From JACVRW01 sp963812415 (GTDB taxonomy: Bacteria; Actinomycetota; Thermoleophilia; Solirubrobacterales; Thermoleophilaceae), in contig CAWEVH010000043.1 in the NCBI GenBank assembly GCA_963812415.1, positions 248,001 through 312,000 of the forward strand: a stretch of DNA of 64,000 nucleotides, in the 5' to 3' direction. This document shows positions 54,709 through 62,479 of this stretch, one piece after another. The notes below the pieces were generated by a model that saw only the letters and a program-made list of their open reading frames with translations, ran no database searches and was not told where the DNA came from. The translations under genes and the position numbers were made by a program. Positions within the stretch are counted from its first letter, which is position 1, and each line of letters starts with the position of its first letter.

Positions 54709-55200
54709 ATGACCGCGACGGACGACCTGCTGAAGAACGCCGAAAAGCATGCCGAGGGCTTCGACAAGGGCGACCTGCCGATGCCGCCCGCCAAGAAGGT
54801 CGCGATCGTGGCGTGCATGGACGCCCGCGTGAACCCGTATCCGATCTTCGGGCTCGAGTTGGGTGACGCGCACGTGATCCGCAACGCGGGCGGCGTCGTC
54901 ACCGACGACGAAATCCGCTCGCTGGCAATCTCTCAGCGGCTCCTCGGCACCGAGGAAATCATCCTCATGCACCACACCGACTGCGGCATGCTCACCTTCA
55001 CCGATGAAGACTTCAGACGAGCCATCCAGGAGGACACCGGCATTAAGCCCGCCTGGTCGGCCGAGGCCTTTGACGATCTCGGGGCGGACGTGCGCCAATC
55101 CATCAACCGGATCAAGTCGAGCCCGTTCATCCCCAACAAGGACTCAATTCGCGGATTCATCTACGAGGTCGAAACCGGCCGTCTGCGCGAGGTCACGTGA
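54709..55200 (+). CDS. Beta-class carbonic anhydrase
   Basis: A 163-residue zinc enzyme that interconverts carbon dioxide and bicarbonate. Zinc ligands are Cys36 (VAIVACMDARVNP), a His in LMHHTDCGML (88 or 89) and Cys92. Asp38 and Arg40 form the catalytic pair. VIRNAGGVVTDDEIRSLAIS is the family's core. It resembles the short mycobacterial Rv1284 type. AGGAG precedes ATG 54709. Confidence 0.93.
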   Translation: MTATDDLLKNAEKHAEGFDKGDLPMPPAKKVAIVACMDARVNPYPIFGLELGDAHVIRNAGGVVTDDEIRSLAISQRLLGTEEIILMHHTDCGMLTFTDEDFRRAIQEDTGIKPAWSAEAFDDLGADVRQSINRIKSSPFIPNKDSIRGFIYEVETGRLREVT

Positions 55201-55386
55201 CCCGCAGCGAAGCGCCCCGCGATCTAGTTGATGGGCGCGTCGGCCCCACATCCGGTGGACGGATTGCTTCGCCCGACAGTCCGGGCGATGGCCCGGCCCC
55301 TGCTTAGCGATGTAGCGGCTTCATTCGCGAGTGGCCGGCGGTTGAGAGCCGAACCCACTCAGAGGCACGGGATACTGGGCGGGGCC

Positions 55387-55782
55387 ATGTCGCAGGAGAA
55401 CGTGGAGATAGTGCGGCGTGGCTACGAGCACTTCAACCGTAGTGGCGAGGTCGACTACAGCGTCCTCGACCCGGAAATCGTTTATGACCTGTCGCGGCGG
55501 ACCTTTGACCCCCTCGTCTTTCGCGGTCATGAAGGAGTCCGGGAGTTCGTGAGGCTAGTTTGGGAGCAATGGGCATCCAGGCGGATGGAGCCCCAGGACC
55601 TCATCGACGCGGGAGACACGGTCGTCGCTTCTGTTCGTCTGGTTGGGGTTGGCAGGCAAAGCGGAGTCGAAACAATGGCCAACGCCGCTCACATCTGGAC
55701 CTTCCGCGACGGCAAGATCGTGCGGCTGACCGTGTTCCAAACAATGCAAGACGCCCTCATAGCCGCAGGGCTGCGGGTGTAG
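55387..55782 (+). CDS. NTF2-fold/SnoaL-like protein
   Basis: A 131-residue protein beginning MSQENVEIVRRGYEHFNRSG, a start that is very common in Thermoleophilia NTF2-like families. The remainder shows YSVLDPEIVYDLSRRTFDPL, FRGHEGVREFVRLVWEQWAS and HIWTFRDGKIVRLTVFQTMQ. The pocket-type fold suggests binding of a small hydrophobic ligand, but no reaction can be assigned. Confidence 0.8.
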   Translation: MSQENVEIVRRGYEHFNRSGEVDYSVLDPEIVYDLSRRTFDPLVFRGHEGVREFVRLVWEQWASRRMEPQDLIDAGDTVVASVRLVGVGRQSGVETMANAAHIWTFRDGKIVRLTVFQTMQDALIAAGLRV

Positions 55783-55853
55783 GCGAAACTGTCGCGGTTC
55801 GTCCACAGCGGGGGCGTTGAGTGTCCGGGCTCGGGGGGCGCTTGCTCTGCGGG

Positions 55854-56198
55854 TTATCGCTGCTGTACGAGCGTGATGGCGTTGCCCTCGGGGTCGGTCG
55901 CCTCAGCGATCAGCACCTTGTCGGACGTCGTGTCGTCCAGCGGGCCGATATCGAGACCTCGCTCGGCGATCGCCGCGAGCTCGCGCTCGAGGTCGTCGAG
56001 GTCGAGCGTCAGCTGCGACCGACCGGCACGTTCAGGGTTGGAGACCAGCTGCACCACTCCGCCTGAAGGGACGTGCCACTCGGCGAGGCCCTCCATAGGC
56101 AGCGCGTCCGCGGGCCGTCCAAAGATGCGCTCGTACCAAGGCAACACGGCATCGACGTCGGCGACGGCAACACCGGCGAGAACGCGGCTCACAGGCAT
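55854..56198 (-). CDS. Glyoxalase/bleomycin-resistance (VOC) family protein
   Basis: A 114-residue single VOC module. The beta-alpha-beta units are VLAGVAVADVDAVLPWYERI and FGRPADALPMEGLAEWHVPS, then LIAEATDPEGNAITLVQQ near the end. Metal-ligand positions are partly visible (His in WHVPS, Glu in TDPEGN). It probably acts as a homodimer. Substrate is unknown. Confidence 0.85.
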   Translation of the reverse strand: MPVSRVLAGVAVADVDAVLPWYERIFGRPADALPMEGLAEWHVPSGGVVQLVSNPERAGRSQLTLDLDDLERELAAIAERGLDIGPLDDTTSDKVLIAEATDPEGNAITLVQQR

Positions 56199-56336
56199 CG
56201 GGGCTCAACTCCTATCAGGGATGGGATGCTTGCTATCCATTAGGACCGGCCCTGCGACCTGAACTCATCGGCGAGCGGCTCGCACGAGCTGCTGCGAGCT
56301 GGTGGGGATGCGGCTCGCGGTTATCGTTGTCGCCCT

Positions 56337-56744
56337 GTGCCATCCGAGTTCGTGACCGTGCCGCTCGCGGGTGGGACTGTCGCTCCGCCCGGAAGCGACC
56401 TCGTCATGACCGAGGTGCTAGACCCGGGCGGTACCGACCCGCCCACCTATATCGCGCCCTTGCACATCCACACACGCGACGACGAAGCCTGGTACGTGCT
56501 CGAGGGTGAGCTCGCGTTTCTGCTCGATGGATCCGAAGTTCGCGTCCGCGCGGGTGGCGGCATCGTCGTCCCGGCCGGTACCGAGCACACGTTCTGGAAC
56601 CCATTGACCGGCCGGACGCGCTACCTGCTCGTCATGACAGCGACCGTGCATCGTCTCGTCGAGGCGCTGCACGAGCCGGGCCGACAGGGCGACCTCGATG
56701 CGGTGTTCCGCGCGCACGACAGCGTCCTGATCGGCTGGCCCTGA
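56337..56744 (+). CDS. Cupin-domain protein
   Basis: A 135-residue single cupin barrel. Motif 1 has APLHIHTRDDEAWYVLEGEL, with two His and a Glu as metal ligands. Motif 2 has GGGIVVPAGTEHTFWN, with the third His. The GTG start 56337 is used. The role could be a dioxygenase-like or sugar-binding protein. It stands alone. Confidence 0.85.
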   Translation: MPSEFVTVPLAGGTVAPPGSDLVMTEVLDPGGTDPPTYIAPLHIHTRDDEAWYVLEGELAFLLDGSEVRVRAGGGIVVPAGTEHTFWNPLTGRTRYLLVMTATVHRLVEALHEPGRQGDLDAVFRAHDSVLIGWP

Positions 56745-56825
56745 GCCGCGCGTCGAACCGGGGCGATCGCTCGCCCATGCGGCACGAGGCTCTCTATGAG
56801 CCGTGCCCGAAGCGCCCAGCGTCCA

Positions 56826-56972
56826 TGTAGGTGCCCACCAGAAGCGAGCATGCGTTCCCCGGCAGCGAGCGAAACCTGACGGCCAGCCGGATGAGCACCG
56901 AATGCCCGAATAATTCGAGCAATTCGTGGAACGCACCTGTGAGCCCCAGGGTGGATTCACAGGCCGACGCGC
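56826..56972. repeat. Dispersed repeat of about 150 bp, copy 2
   Basis: It is nearly identical to copy 1 at 48317-48469. It carries a CGAATAATTCG palindrome in the middle. On one side it abuts the broken FAD oxidase end. Confidence 0.85.
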
Positions 56973-57125
56973 AGGTTGTAGCCGCGCTCCCTGTGCGGGT
57001 AGGCCGTCGCCGTCGGGGCCACGCGCGTGACCGCACCGTGAAAGTCCTCGATCACGAGCGCGCAGAGTTGGCTGGGCGCCCGCTCGAACGCCCTGGTCAC
57101 ACCTCGACGGCCCGCGCCCGCAAAC
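56957..57125 (-). pseudogene. C-terminal fragment of a BBE-like FAD-linked oxidase
   Basis: The minus frame reads PSQLCALVIEDFHGAVTRVA, then TATAYPHRERGYNLRVGL. This matches the C-terminal region of berberine-bridge-type FAD oxidases. The frame stops just inside repeat copy 2, and the rest of the gene is absent, so rearrangement at the repeat is likely. Confidence 0.6.
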
Positions 57126-57188
57126 GCGGACTGAGAGACGGGGGCGCGCAAGCGGCCCCCGTCCCGTTCCGTCGGCTCGAACAGTGGC

Positions 57189-58229
57189 CTACGCCTTGCT
57201 GAGCTCGCGCTCGGTCGCCTCAATCACGCCGGCACGGGCCTTGTGGTGGCGCTCGTAGACGCGCGCGGCCTTGATCCGCTGGTCGTCACCCTCGGACAGC
57301 ACAGCGCGTACCTCCTCCACGCTCAGCTCGTCGTAGCCAGCCCAAGGCTCATCGCCCTGTAGGGAGTCGATACGGCTGGTGACCGTGGAGCGGTTCTGGT
57401 TCTTCCGCTCGTAGGCCTTGACCTTGGCCAGGTCGACCTGGGAGAGCTGGACGAGCTTGGCCTGAACCTCGTCGGCGTCGAGCGAATCGTAGTTGGGGAT
57501 CGCCAGGTCCGACCCGGATGCCACCGCCCCCTTGACGGTCCCTTCGGCACGTGTCACACCCGGCACCTTGCGGGTCTGCCGCGCCGTCCGCTTGGCCTGT
57601 CCTGCGCCCCGGCGGGCCCTGCGCCTGGCCGTGCTCCCGACATCTCGAAGGGAGTCAGCGGCGCCCGTCTCGGTCACCTCGTAGGAACCCTCGCCATCGA
57701 ACTCCGCGCGAGCGACCGCGTCGGTCAGGCGGGGAATCTCCCCCAACAGGCGGTCGAGCATGGTCTGCTCGTCGCCCATGATCGACTTGGCCAACCGCTC
57801 GGTCTTCTTGTCGCCGGCTGTGCGGGCGAGCCGGGCCAGAGCCGTATAGGTGGCGATCTCCTGCGCCTCCGCGGCGCACGAGTCCTTGGCGTTCTTGAGC
57901 ACCTTCTCTTCGCCGCCGCTACCGCGAACCACGTCGAGAGGGGTCTTGGTCAGCGCGAGCGCCTGCCCGACAACGGACTGGATGGCGCCTAGCCCCACCT
58001 GGAGCGGGTTGTTGCCATGGCCCAGCTCGCGCATGCGGCGGTCGAGGCGTTCGGCGTGCTGCCGGGTCTCCTGCAGATGTGTCTCCAGCCCAGTGCGATA
58101 ACTCCCACTTGGGGTCATCGCGATCTGTGCCTGCAACTGGCGCACCAAGGCCAGCTCCGAGCCACGGGCTTCGTTCAGGTACTGCACGATCTTCTGCTGC
58201 TGCTGCTTGCTCAAAAAAATTGCTCCCAT
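57189..58229 (-). CDS. DUF892 ferritin-like protein with C-terminal repeats
   Basis: A 346-residue protein. Residues about 10-160 form a ferritin-like four-helix bundle of the DUF892/YciE type (LNEARGSELALVRQLQAQIA, LETHLQETRQHAERLDRRMR and MGDEQTMLDRLLGEIPRL). The basic linker RDVGSTARRRARRGAGQA follows. The C-terminus has two related units of about 45 residues, one starting PNYDSLDADEVQAKLVQLSQ and the other AGYDELSVEEVRAVLSEG, each ending in a YERxxxxR motif. YciE-type proteins are linked to stress. ATG 58229. Confidence 0.8.
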   Translation of the reverse strand: MGAIFLSKQQQQKIVQYLNEARGSELALVRQLQAQIAMTPSGSYRTGLETHLQETRQHAERLDRRMRELGHGNNPLQVGLGAIQSVVGQALALTKTPLDVVRGSGGEEKVLKNAKDSCAAEAQEIATYTALARLARTAGDKKTERLAKSIMGDEQTMLDRLLGEIPRLTDAVARAEFDGEGSYEVTETGAADSLRDVGSTARRRARRGAGQAKRTARQTRKVPGVTRAEGTVKGAVASGSDLAIPNYDSLDADEVQAKLVQLSQVDLAKVKAYERKNQNRSTVTSRIDSLQGDEPWAGYDELSVEEVRAVLSEGDDQRIKAARVYERHHKARAGVIEATERELSKA

Positions 58230-58251
58230 CAAATGGTTGGCGGGGGAAGGC

Positions 58252-58317
58252 CTAGAGAATCCGGATGATCAGGTTGACCACAACGGTCAGCACGATCGAC
58301 AGGATCAGACACGTCAC
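58252..58317 (-). CDS. Very small hydrophobic membrane peptide (21 residues)
   Basis: The frame reads VTCLILSIVLTVVVNLIIRI plus Leu, a single membrane helix. The form resembles tiny actinobacterial membrane peptides with a Leu-Asn-Leu core. It has no clear ribosome site, so the call is tentative. It lies 22 bases upstream of the DUF892 gene on the same strand. Confidence 0.3.
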   Translation of the reverse strand: MTCLILSIVLTVVVNLIIRIL

Positions 58318-58545
58318 CAGGGGGCATCCGGGTCTGAACCGAACCTGGGTCCGCCTCCCCTACGAACTACGTACCTACCGGTGCGGCGTGCAAACCTTTG
58401 AGGCAAACGTGACGTACCAGGCGGTCGGCGGGTTCGCTCCCGCTGAGCCCCACAGGGGCTGGAGGTTGCCTGCCCGTGGCCGGGGTAGAGGTAGAAGGCG
58501 ACCCTCGCCCGGGCGATCGTTGTCCGATACGGAAGGCTAGCCTGG

Positions 58546-59355
58546 TCACGCTGCTTCCGCGGCTGTCTCGAGACGGTTGAGCGCTCTTCGGAGTAGCCGT
58601 GAGACGTGCATTTGCGAGTAACCGATGCGTTCGCCGATCTCACGCTGGTGCAGGCCGTGCATGAAGCGCAGCCCAAGGACCGTGGCCTCCACGTCGGGCA
58701 GCTCCTTCCATTCGCTCGCTATTGCGTCGCGTTCCGCGACGAGCTCGTAGGCCGAGTCGTCTTCGCCAAGGAGGTCGACGAGCGATGCTGACTCGTCGTC
58801 GTCGCGCGCTACCCGGGCATCGAGCGACGCTGCCTCGTAGCTGGCGGCGGCCTGTTGCGCCTCGAGTACCTCCTCGACGGAGCAGCCGAGTGCTCGAGCC
58901 ACCTCACGAGGCTTCGGCGACCGGCCGAGCTGCTTCGTCAGTGCCTCCGCCTCGCGACCCACCGCGAGCGCGCGCTCCTGAAGGTCGCGCGGGACGTGCA
59001 GCGCCCACCCCTTGTCGCGGAAGTGCCGCTTCAGCTCGCCCAGGATGGTGGGTGCCGCATAGCTCGTGAATTTCGTGCCGCGGTCCGGGTCGAAGCGATC
59101 GATCGCTTTGAGCAACCCGAGGCTTGCCACCTGGAGCAGGTCGTCGAAGGACTCGTCCCTGTAGACGTAGCGCCGCGCGAGGTCCCGCGCCAGCGGGAGG
59201 CATCGCTCCACGAGCTCATCCCGCGCTGCAAGGTCGCCGGTTCGGTGGTAGCGGATCAGGAGCTGGCGTTCGAGCTCCCGCGTCGCAGCGCGGTCGCGGC
59301 GTCCGGGGTAAGCGGTCTGGGTCAGTCTCAGCGGTGCGAGGGCAACTGCACACAT
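58546..59355 (-). CDS. SigF/SigB-family RNA polymerase sigma factor
   Basis: A 269-residue sigma factor. Region 2 is VERCLPLARDLARRYVYRDE followed by FDDLLQVASLGLLKAIDRFD, with the DNA-melting TKFTSYAAPTILGELKRHFR. Region 3 is LQERALAVGREAEALTKQLG. Region 4 helix-turn-helix is ETVLGLRFMHGLHQREIGER-type (VLGLRFMHGLHQREIGERIG), then YSQMHVSRLLRRALNRL. No anti-sigma gene is adjacent. It lies next to DUF892 and the small membrane stress proteins, so a general stress role is likely. Confidence 0.9.
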   Translation of the reverse strand: MCAVALAPLRLTQTAYPGRRDRAATRELERQLLIRYHRTGDLAARDELVERCLPLARDLARRYVYRDESFDDLLQVASLGLLKAIDRFDPDRGTKFTSYAAPTILGELKRHFRDKGWALHVPRDLQERALAVGREAEALTKQLGRSPKPREVARALGCSVEEVLEAQQAAASYEAASLDARVARDDDESASLVDLLGEDDSAYELVAERDAIASEWKELPDVEATVLGLRFMHGLHQREIGERIGYSQMHVSRLLRRALNRLETAAEAA

Positions 59356-59559
59356 CGTGAACCTCCGTCGGTCTTAGTTGACGCAAAGGTCCGAGTCGCG
59401 ACCGACCGACGGGGGCTAGCCGCGCGACGTCCCTTCAAAACCCGAGGACATCGCTTCGGGTGGCTCTATTGCCCCTCGTCGCGCTTTCCCAGCAGACTGG
59501 GTGCTGCTCCCCGATCCCCGTTTTGGGGGACCGGAACGAACTACGGTTTATAGCAGAGT

Positions 59560-59573
59560 ACAGACCAGTCTGT
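59560..59573. promoter_or_regulatory. TetR operator upstream of the second TetR gene
   Basis: ACAGAC-CA-GTCTGT is a perfect inverted repeat with 6-base arms. It resembles known TetR-family sites with an AGACNNGTCT core. It is 21 bases before the GTG at 59594, so autoregulation is likely. Confidence 0.7.
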
Positions 59574-59593
59574 CTGACGCTAAGCTCTCAGGC

Positions 59594-60178
59594 GTGCCTA
59601 CCGTCGAAGCCACCCCACCATCGAAGCCGGAAGCGCGGGAGCGCATCCTCGAAACCGCGTACGAACTCCTCTCACGCCGTGCGGTCCGCGACGTAGGCGT
59701 AGACGAGGTGATCGAACGGGCCGGGGTGGCGAAGGCAACCCTGTATCGCCATTTCCCGTCTAAGGACGACCTGGTCGTCGCGTTCCTTCAGCGCCGCGAG
59801 GAGCGCTGGACGGTGGCGTGGGTCGAAGCTGAGGCGAGGCGACGTGGCACCACACCGGAGCAACAGCTGCTCGCGATCTTCGAGCTGTTCGACGAGTGGT
59901 TCCACCGCGACGACTTCGAAGCCTGCTCATTCATCAACGTTCTGCTCGAAATGGGCCCCGCACATCCGGCTGGCCAGGCGAGCGTCCGGCATCTCGCGAG
60001 CATCCGCTCCGTCGTGGGTCATCTCGCACAGGAGGCCGAATTGCGTGACCCTGAGTCCTTCGCGCACTCATGGCACATTCTCATGAAGGGCTCGATCGTC
60101 TCCGCCACCGAGGGCGACGCGGACGCGGCAAAGCGAGCCCAAGCGATGGCACGCCTCCTTATCGAGCAGCACCGCTAG
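59594..60178 (+). CDS. TetR/AcrR family transcriptional regulator
   Basis: A 194-residue repressor from GTG 59594 (VPTVEATPPSKPEARERILE). The helix-turn-helix is VRDVGVDEVIERAGVAKATL followed by YRHFPSKDDLVVAF. A C-terminal TetR_C-type ligand domain contains FELFDEWFHRDDFEACSFIN and MGPAHPAGQASVRHLASIRS. No obvious target other than itself is divergent; the sigma gene is 239 bases away on the other strand. Confidence 0.85.
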   Translation: MPTVEATPPSKPEARERILETAYELLSRRAVRDVGVDEVIERAGVAKATLYRHFPSKDDLVVAFLQRREERWTVAWVEAEARRRGTTPEQQLLAIFELFDEWFHRDDFEACSFINVLLEMGPAHPAGQASVRHLASIRSVVGHLAQEAELRDPESFAHSWHILMKGSIVSATEGDADAAKRAQAMARLLIEQHR

Positions 60179-60216
60179 CGGCCCAGCTGCCGCGGCGCAT
60201 GCCCGCGCGCCATGCG

Positions 60217-60244
60217 GCCGGCCGGCGCCTGGGCGCCGGCCGGC
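60217..60244. terminator. Strong GC hairpin between convergent genes
   Basis: GCCGGCCGGCGC (60217-60228), loop CTGG and GCGCCGGCCGGC (60233-60244) form a perfect 12-bp stem. It lies between the convergent TetR and DUF3618 stops. There is no T-tract. It is a likely bidirectional terminator. Confidence 0.65.
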
Positions 60245-60253
60245 TCACGACGG

Positions 60254-60788
60254 CTAGGTGGGGGAGCCGGCCTGCTGCCGGGTCTCCTCGGCCTTCTCCT
60301 GTGCGCTCTCCCTGAGACCCTGGGCGTGTTCGCGCCCGGCGTCCTGCGCGGTCCGCTTGGCGCTGTCGGCCGTCTGCTGGACGACGTCCTTGCCGCGCTC
60401 GATCGCTTCCTGGCCGGTCTCCTTGGCCTTGTCCTTGACCTGGTCGGCCATCGGGCCGAGCTTCTCGTCCTCGACTCGGGTCGAGGGGATCAGGAGCCCG
60501 CCCACGAAGCCAACCGCCACGGCGCCGAGCGCGAGGCCCAGCGGATTCTCCTGCGCGATGCCGGCGGCCTTGCGGGCCCCCTGCTTCACCTCGCCCCTGT
60601 CCGGGGTGGACTCGGAGAGGGTCGAGCCACCCGGAAACCTTCTCCTTCACCGAGCCCACGCGATCGGAGATGGCTTCCTTGGCTCGACCGGTTACATCGG
60701 TCTTGTGGCCGAGTGCCTCCACGGTGTCTCCCATGCGTTCGCGGGTCTGCTCTATGTCCTGCCTGATGTCGCGCGGGTCTTGGCCCAT
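60254..60788 (-). CDS. DUF3618 membrane protein, copy A (frameshifted)
   Basis: About 178 residues. The N-terminus MGQDPRDIRQDIEQTRERMG with DTVEALGHKTDV is the DUF3618 signature (coiled, amphipathic). A membrane helix (GLALGAVAVGFVGGLLIPST) and a long Ala/Gln/Glu-rich coiled tail follow. An extra G near 60629 splits the frame; removing it gives KVSGGSTLSE as in copy B. The ATG lies inside the 3' end of the upstream holin-like gene (37-base overlap). Copy B at 63275 is a close paralogue. Confidence 0.82.
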
Positions 60789-61171
60789 TGCACGTCCTCC
60801 TTCACGCTTTCGGTTGCTTGCTCGGGCACGGGCGGTCCGGCCTCGCGGACCTTGTCGCGCCCCTGTAGGGCCAGCACTCCCGCAACCGCCGCGTAGGCGA
60901 CGGCCGGGATCAGCGCGGCGAGCCAGAGCGGCATGGCCGCGTCGAGCGCGGCGATGATGCAGGTCGTGAGCGCCGCAAAGGCGCCCAGCCCGAACACGCC
61001 GGCGCCGCCGAACAGGCCGGCACCAAGTCCGGCGGTCTTGCCCTTCTCGCCGAGCTCGGCCTTGGCCAGCTCGATCTCCTGGCGCACAAGGGTCGTCGTT
61101 TGATCAGAGAGCTCCTTGAGGAGATCGCCCGTCGGGCGATCGCGCAGCTCGTTGTTCTCCGACGCTGTCAC
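60752..61171 (-). CDS. Holin-superfamily-III-like (PF07332) membrane protein
   Basis: A 139-residue protein. The cytoplasmic N-terminal helix (LLKELSDQTTTLVRQEIELA, KAELGEKGKTAG) is followed by two membrane helices (FGLGAFAALTTCIIAALDAA and LAALIPAVAYAAVAGVLAL). Actinobacterial members are called phage-holin-like, but they are usually part of envelope stress clusters, not prophages. The 3' end overlaps DUF3618. Confidence 0.82.
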   Translation of the reverse strand: MTASENNELRDRPTGDLLKELSDQTTTLVRQEIELAKAELGEKGKTAGLGAGLFGGAGVFGLGAFAALTTCIIAALDAAMPLWLAALIPAVAYAAVAGVLALQGRDKVREAGPPVPEQATESVKEDVQWAKTRATSGRT

Positions 61172-61173
61172 GG

Positions 61174-61827
61174 CTACTCCTCGGAGCCGGGCCGACTCGC
61201 GCCGGTCCCGAGGCTCTCACCCGCGGCGCCGGTCACGCCGGTCGCCGGGGCCGTGGCAGGCACGGGGGCCGCTGCGGGCTCGCCCGCGAGACTGGGAGGC
61301 GGCACCGTCGCCGTGGGTGGGACGGGGGCGGCGACTCCCTGGGTCGAGGTGGGCGTCTCCGCATCGGGACTCTGGAGAGAGCTTCGATAGCGGTCTGAGC
61401 TCGATGCCTTCAGCAGCCGCGAGGCCGCGAAGCCGAGCGCGACGCCACCGAGGGCCACGGCCCACGTGTTGCGCCGAGCGAAATCCTCGACGTCGCGTAG
61501 AAGCCGATCGCCATCGCTCTCGCGCAGGTAGCCGCCAAGGCGCTCGGCTCGGTCAGCCGCCTGCTCGACGTACCGTGCTGGTGTCTCCTTGCCCTGGTTG
61601 CGCAGCTGTTCGGCGACCGAGCGGGCGTCGCTCACGCTGGAGCTGACCTGCTCGCCCAGCTGGGTAGAGCGCTGGTCGACCTGGTCTTGCACGCGGCCGC
61701 GCGCCTGACCGGCCGCCTCGCGCGCCTTGTCCTGCGCTTGAGAGGCCACCTCCTTGGCCTTGTCCTGGGCGTTCTCGGCGGCACCATTGCCGCCTTCGCT
61801 CCTGATGGTCTGGGTTGTTTCGGTCAT
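61174..61827 (-). CDS. YtxH/ElaB-like coiled-coil membrane protein
   Basis: A protein of 217 residues from ATG 61827 (MTETTQTIRSEGGNGAAENA). Long Ala/Gln/Lys-rich coiled helices (DKAKEVASQAQDKAREAAGQ) lead to ARRNTWAVALGGVALGFAAS, one membrane helix. A Pro/Thr/Ala-rich disordered C-terminus ends the protein. It resembles membrane-anchored stress proteins that cap or sense the envelope. It ends two bases before the holin-like gene, so the three are one operon. Confidence 0.75.
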   Translation of the reverse strand: MTETTQTIRSEGGNGAAENAQDKAKEVASQAQDKAREAAGQARGRVQDQVDQRSTQLGEQVSSSVSDARSVAEQLRNQGKETPARYVEQAADRAERLGGYLRESDGDRLLRDVEDFARRNTWAVALGGVALGFAASRLLKASSSDRYRSSLQSPDAETPTSTQGVAAPVPPTATVPPPSLAGEPAAAPVPATAPATGVTGAAGESLGTGASRPGSEE

Positions 61828-61920
61828 GCCTTTCCTCCTTGGAAGACCGGGCATCGCCTCGGCGGCGACCCGGCTGCGGACCCACGGTCGACGGCCGAAC
61901 CGCCGCCTGTGGCGATGTCG

Positions 61921-62271
61921 CTAGCGGATTCCGTTCCGGTCGCCGCGGATGTCGCGGTCACCGGAGTTGCCGTGGTCGTCGGTGTACGGCTCGCGGCTGC
62001 CGGACTTGGCAAGCCCACGCGAGATGAAGTAGCCGGCGCCGAGGATCGAGACGTAGAGCCAGGCCTGGCGAGCGATGAACTCGTCCGTGCCGTTGTCGCC
62101 GCCGTTGATCACGGCCGCGCTGATCAAGATCGCGACGATCAGGCCAACCATGGCCCAGAACTCGCTCGTCTTGAACGCCTGCTTGGTCTCGGTCGCCAGC
62201 CGACGGACAGCCCGGCCGGCGCGCGGCCGCGAGGTGGCGAGATCGCCACCGGTGGCACCTGTGGTAGCCAT
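61921..62271 (-). CDS. Small two-helix membrane protein
   Basis: A protein of 116 residues from ATG 62271 (MATTGATGGDLATSRPRAGR). The first helix is FWAMVGLIVAILISAAVIN and the second is AWLYVSILGAGYFISRGLA. The C-terminus is polar (EPYTDDHGNSGDRDIRGDRN). Similar proteins occur with DUF3618/holin-like genes in Thermoleophilia. It is the first gene of the minus-strand envelope cluster; the 308-base upstream gap shows nothing I can name. Confidence 0.65.
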   Translation of the reverse strand: MATTGATGGDLATSRPRAGRAVRRLATETKQAFKTSEFWAMVGLIVAILISAAVINGGDNGTDEFIARQAWLYVSILGAGYFISRGLAKSGSREPYTDDHGNSGDRDIRGDRNGIR

Positions 62272-62479
62272 TTGAAGAACCTCCCCGGTTCTGTGAGTTG
62301 TTTCCGAAGTTCCGGCGGCCGCCGTTCGACGCGGTCGCGTCGGCACTTCGTGTTAGGTAGGTCCGGGGAGACGTCGCGAGTCCGCTCCGCATCCGCCCGA
62401 CCATGTGCCCGTGCCCGTGCCCGCGGCGGGTAAACAGCCCATCCGACGCTAACCGGCCGGGAGGTGAGGGGATACGTAC

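Larger units (their letters stand above)
56745..57188. other. Relic-rich gap with repeat copy 2
   Basis: The 444-base stretch holds a small hairpin right after the cupin stop (GGGCGA-TCGC-TCGCCC, 56761-56776), repeat copy 2, and a gene fragment of a FAD-linked oxidase on the minus strand. No intact gene is present. Confidence 0.6.

Noticed and set aside
60752..61171. Holin-like gene as sign of a prophage
   Set aside because: No other phage genes are present. This family is common in actinobacterial envelope clusters with DUF3618.
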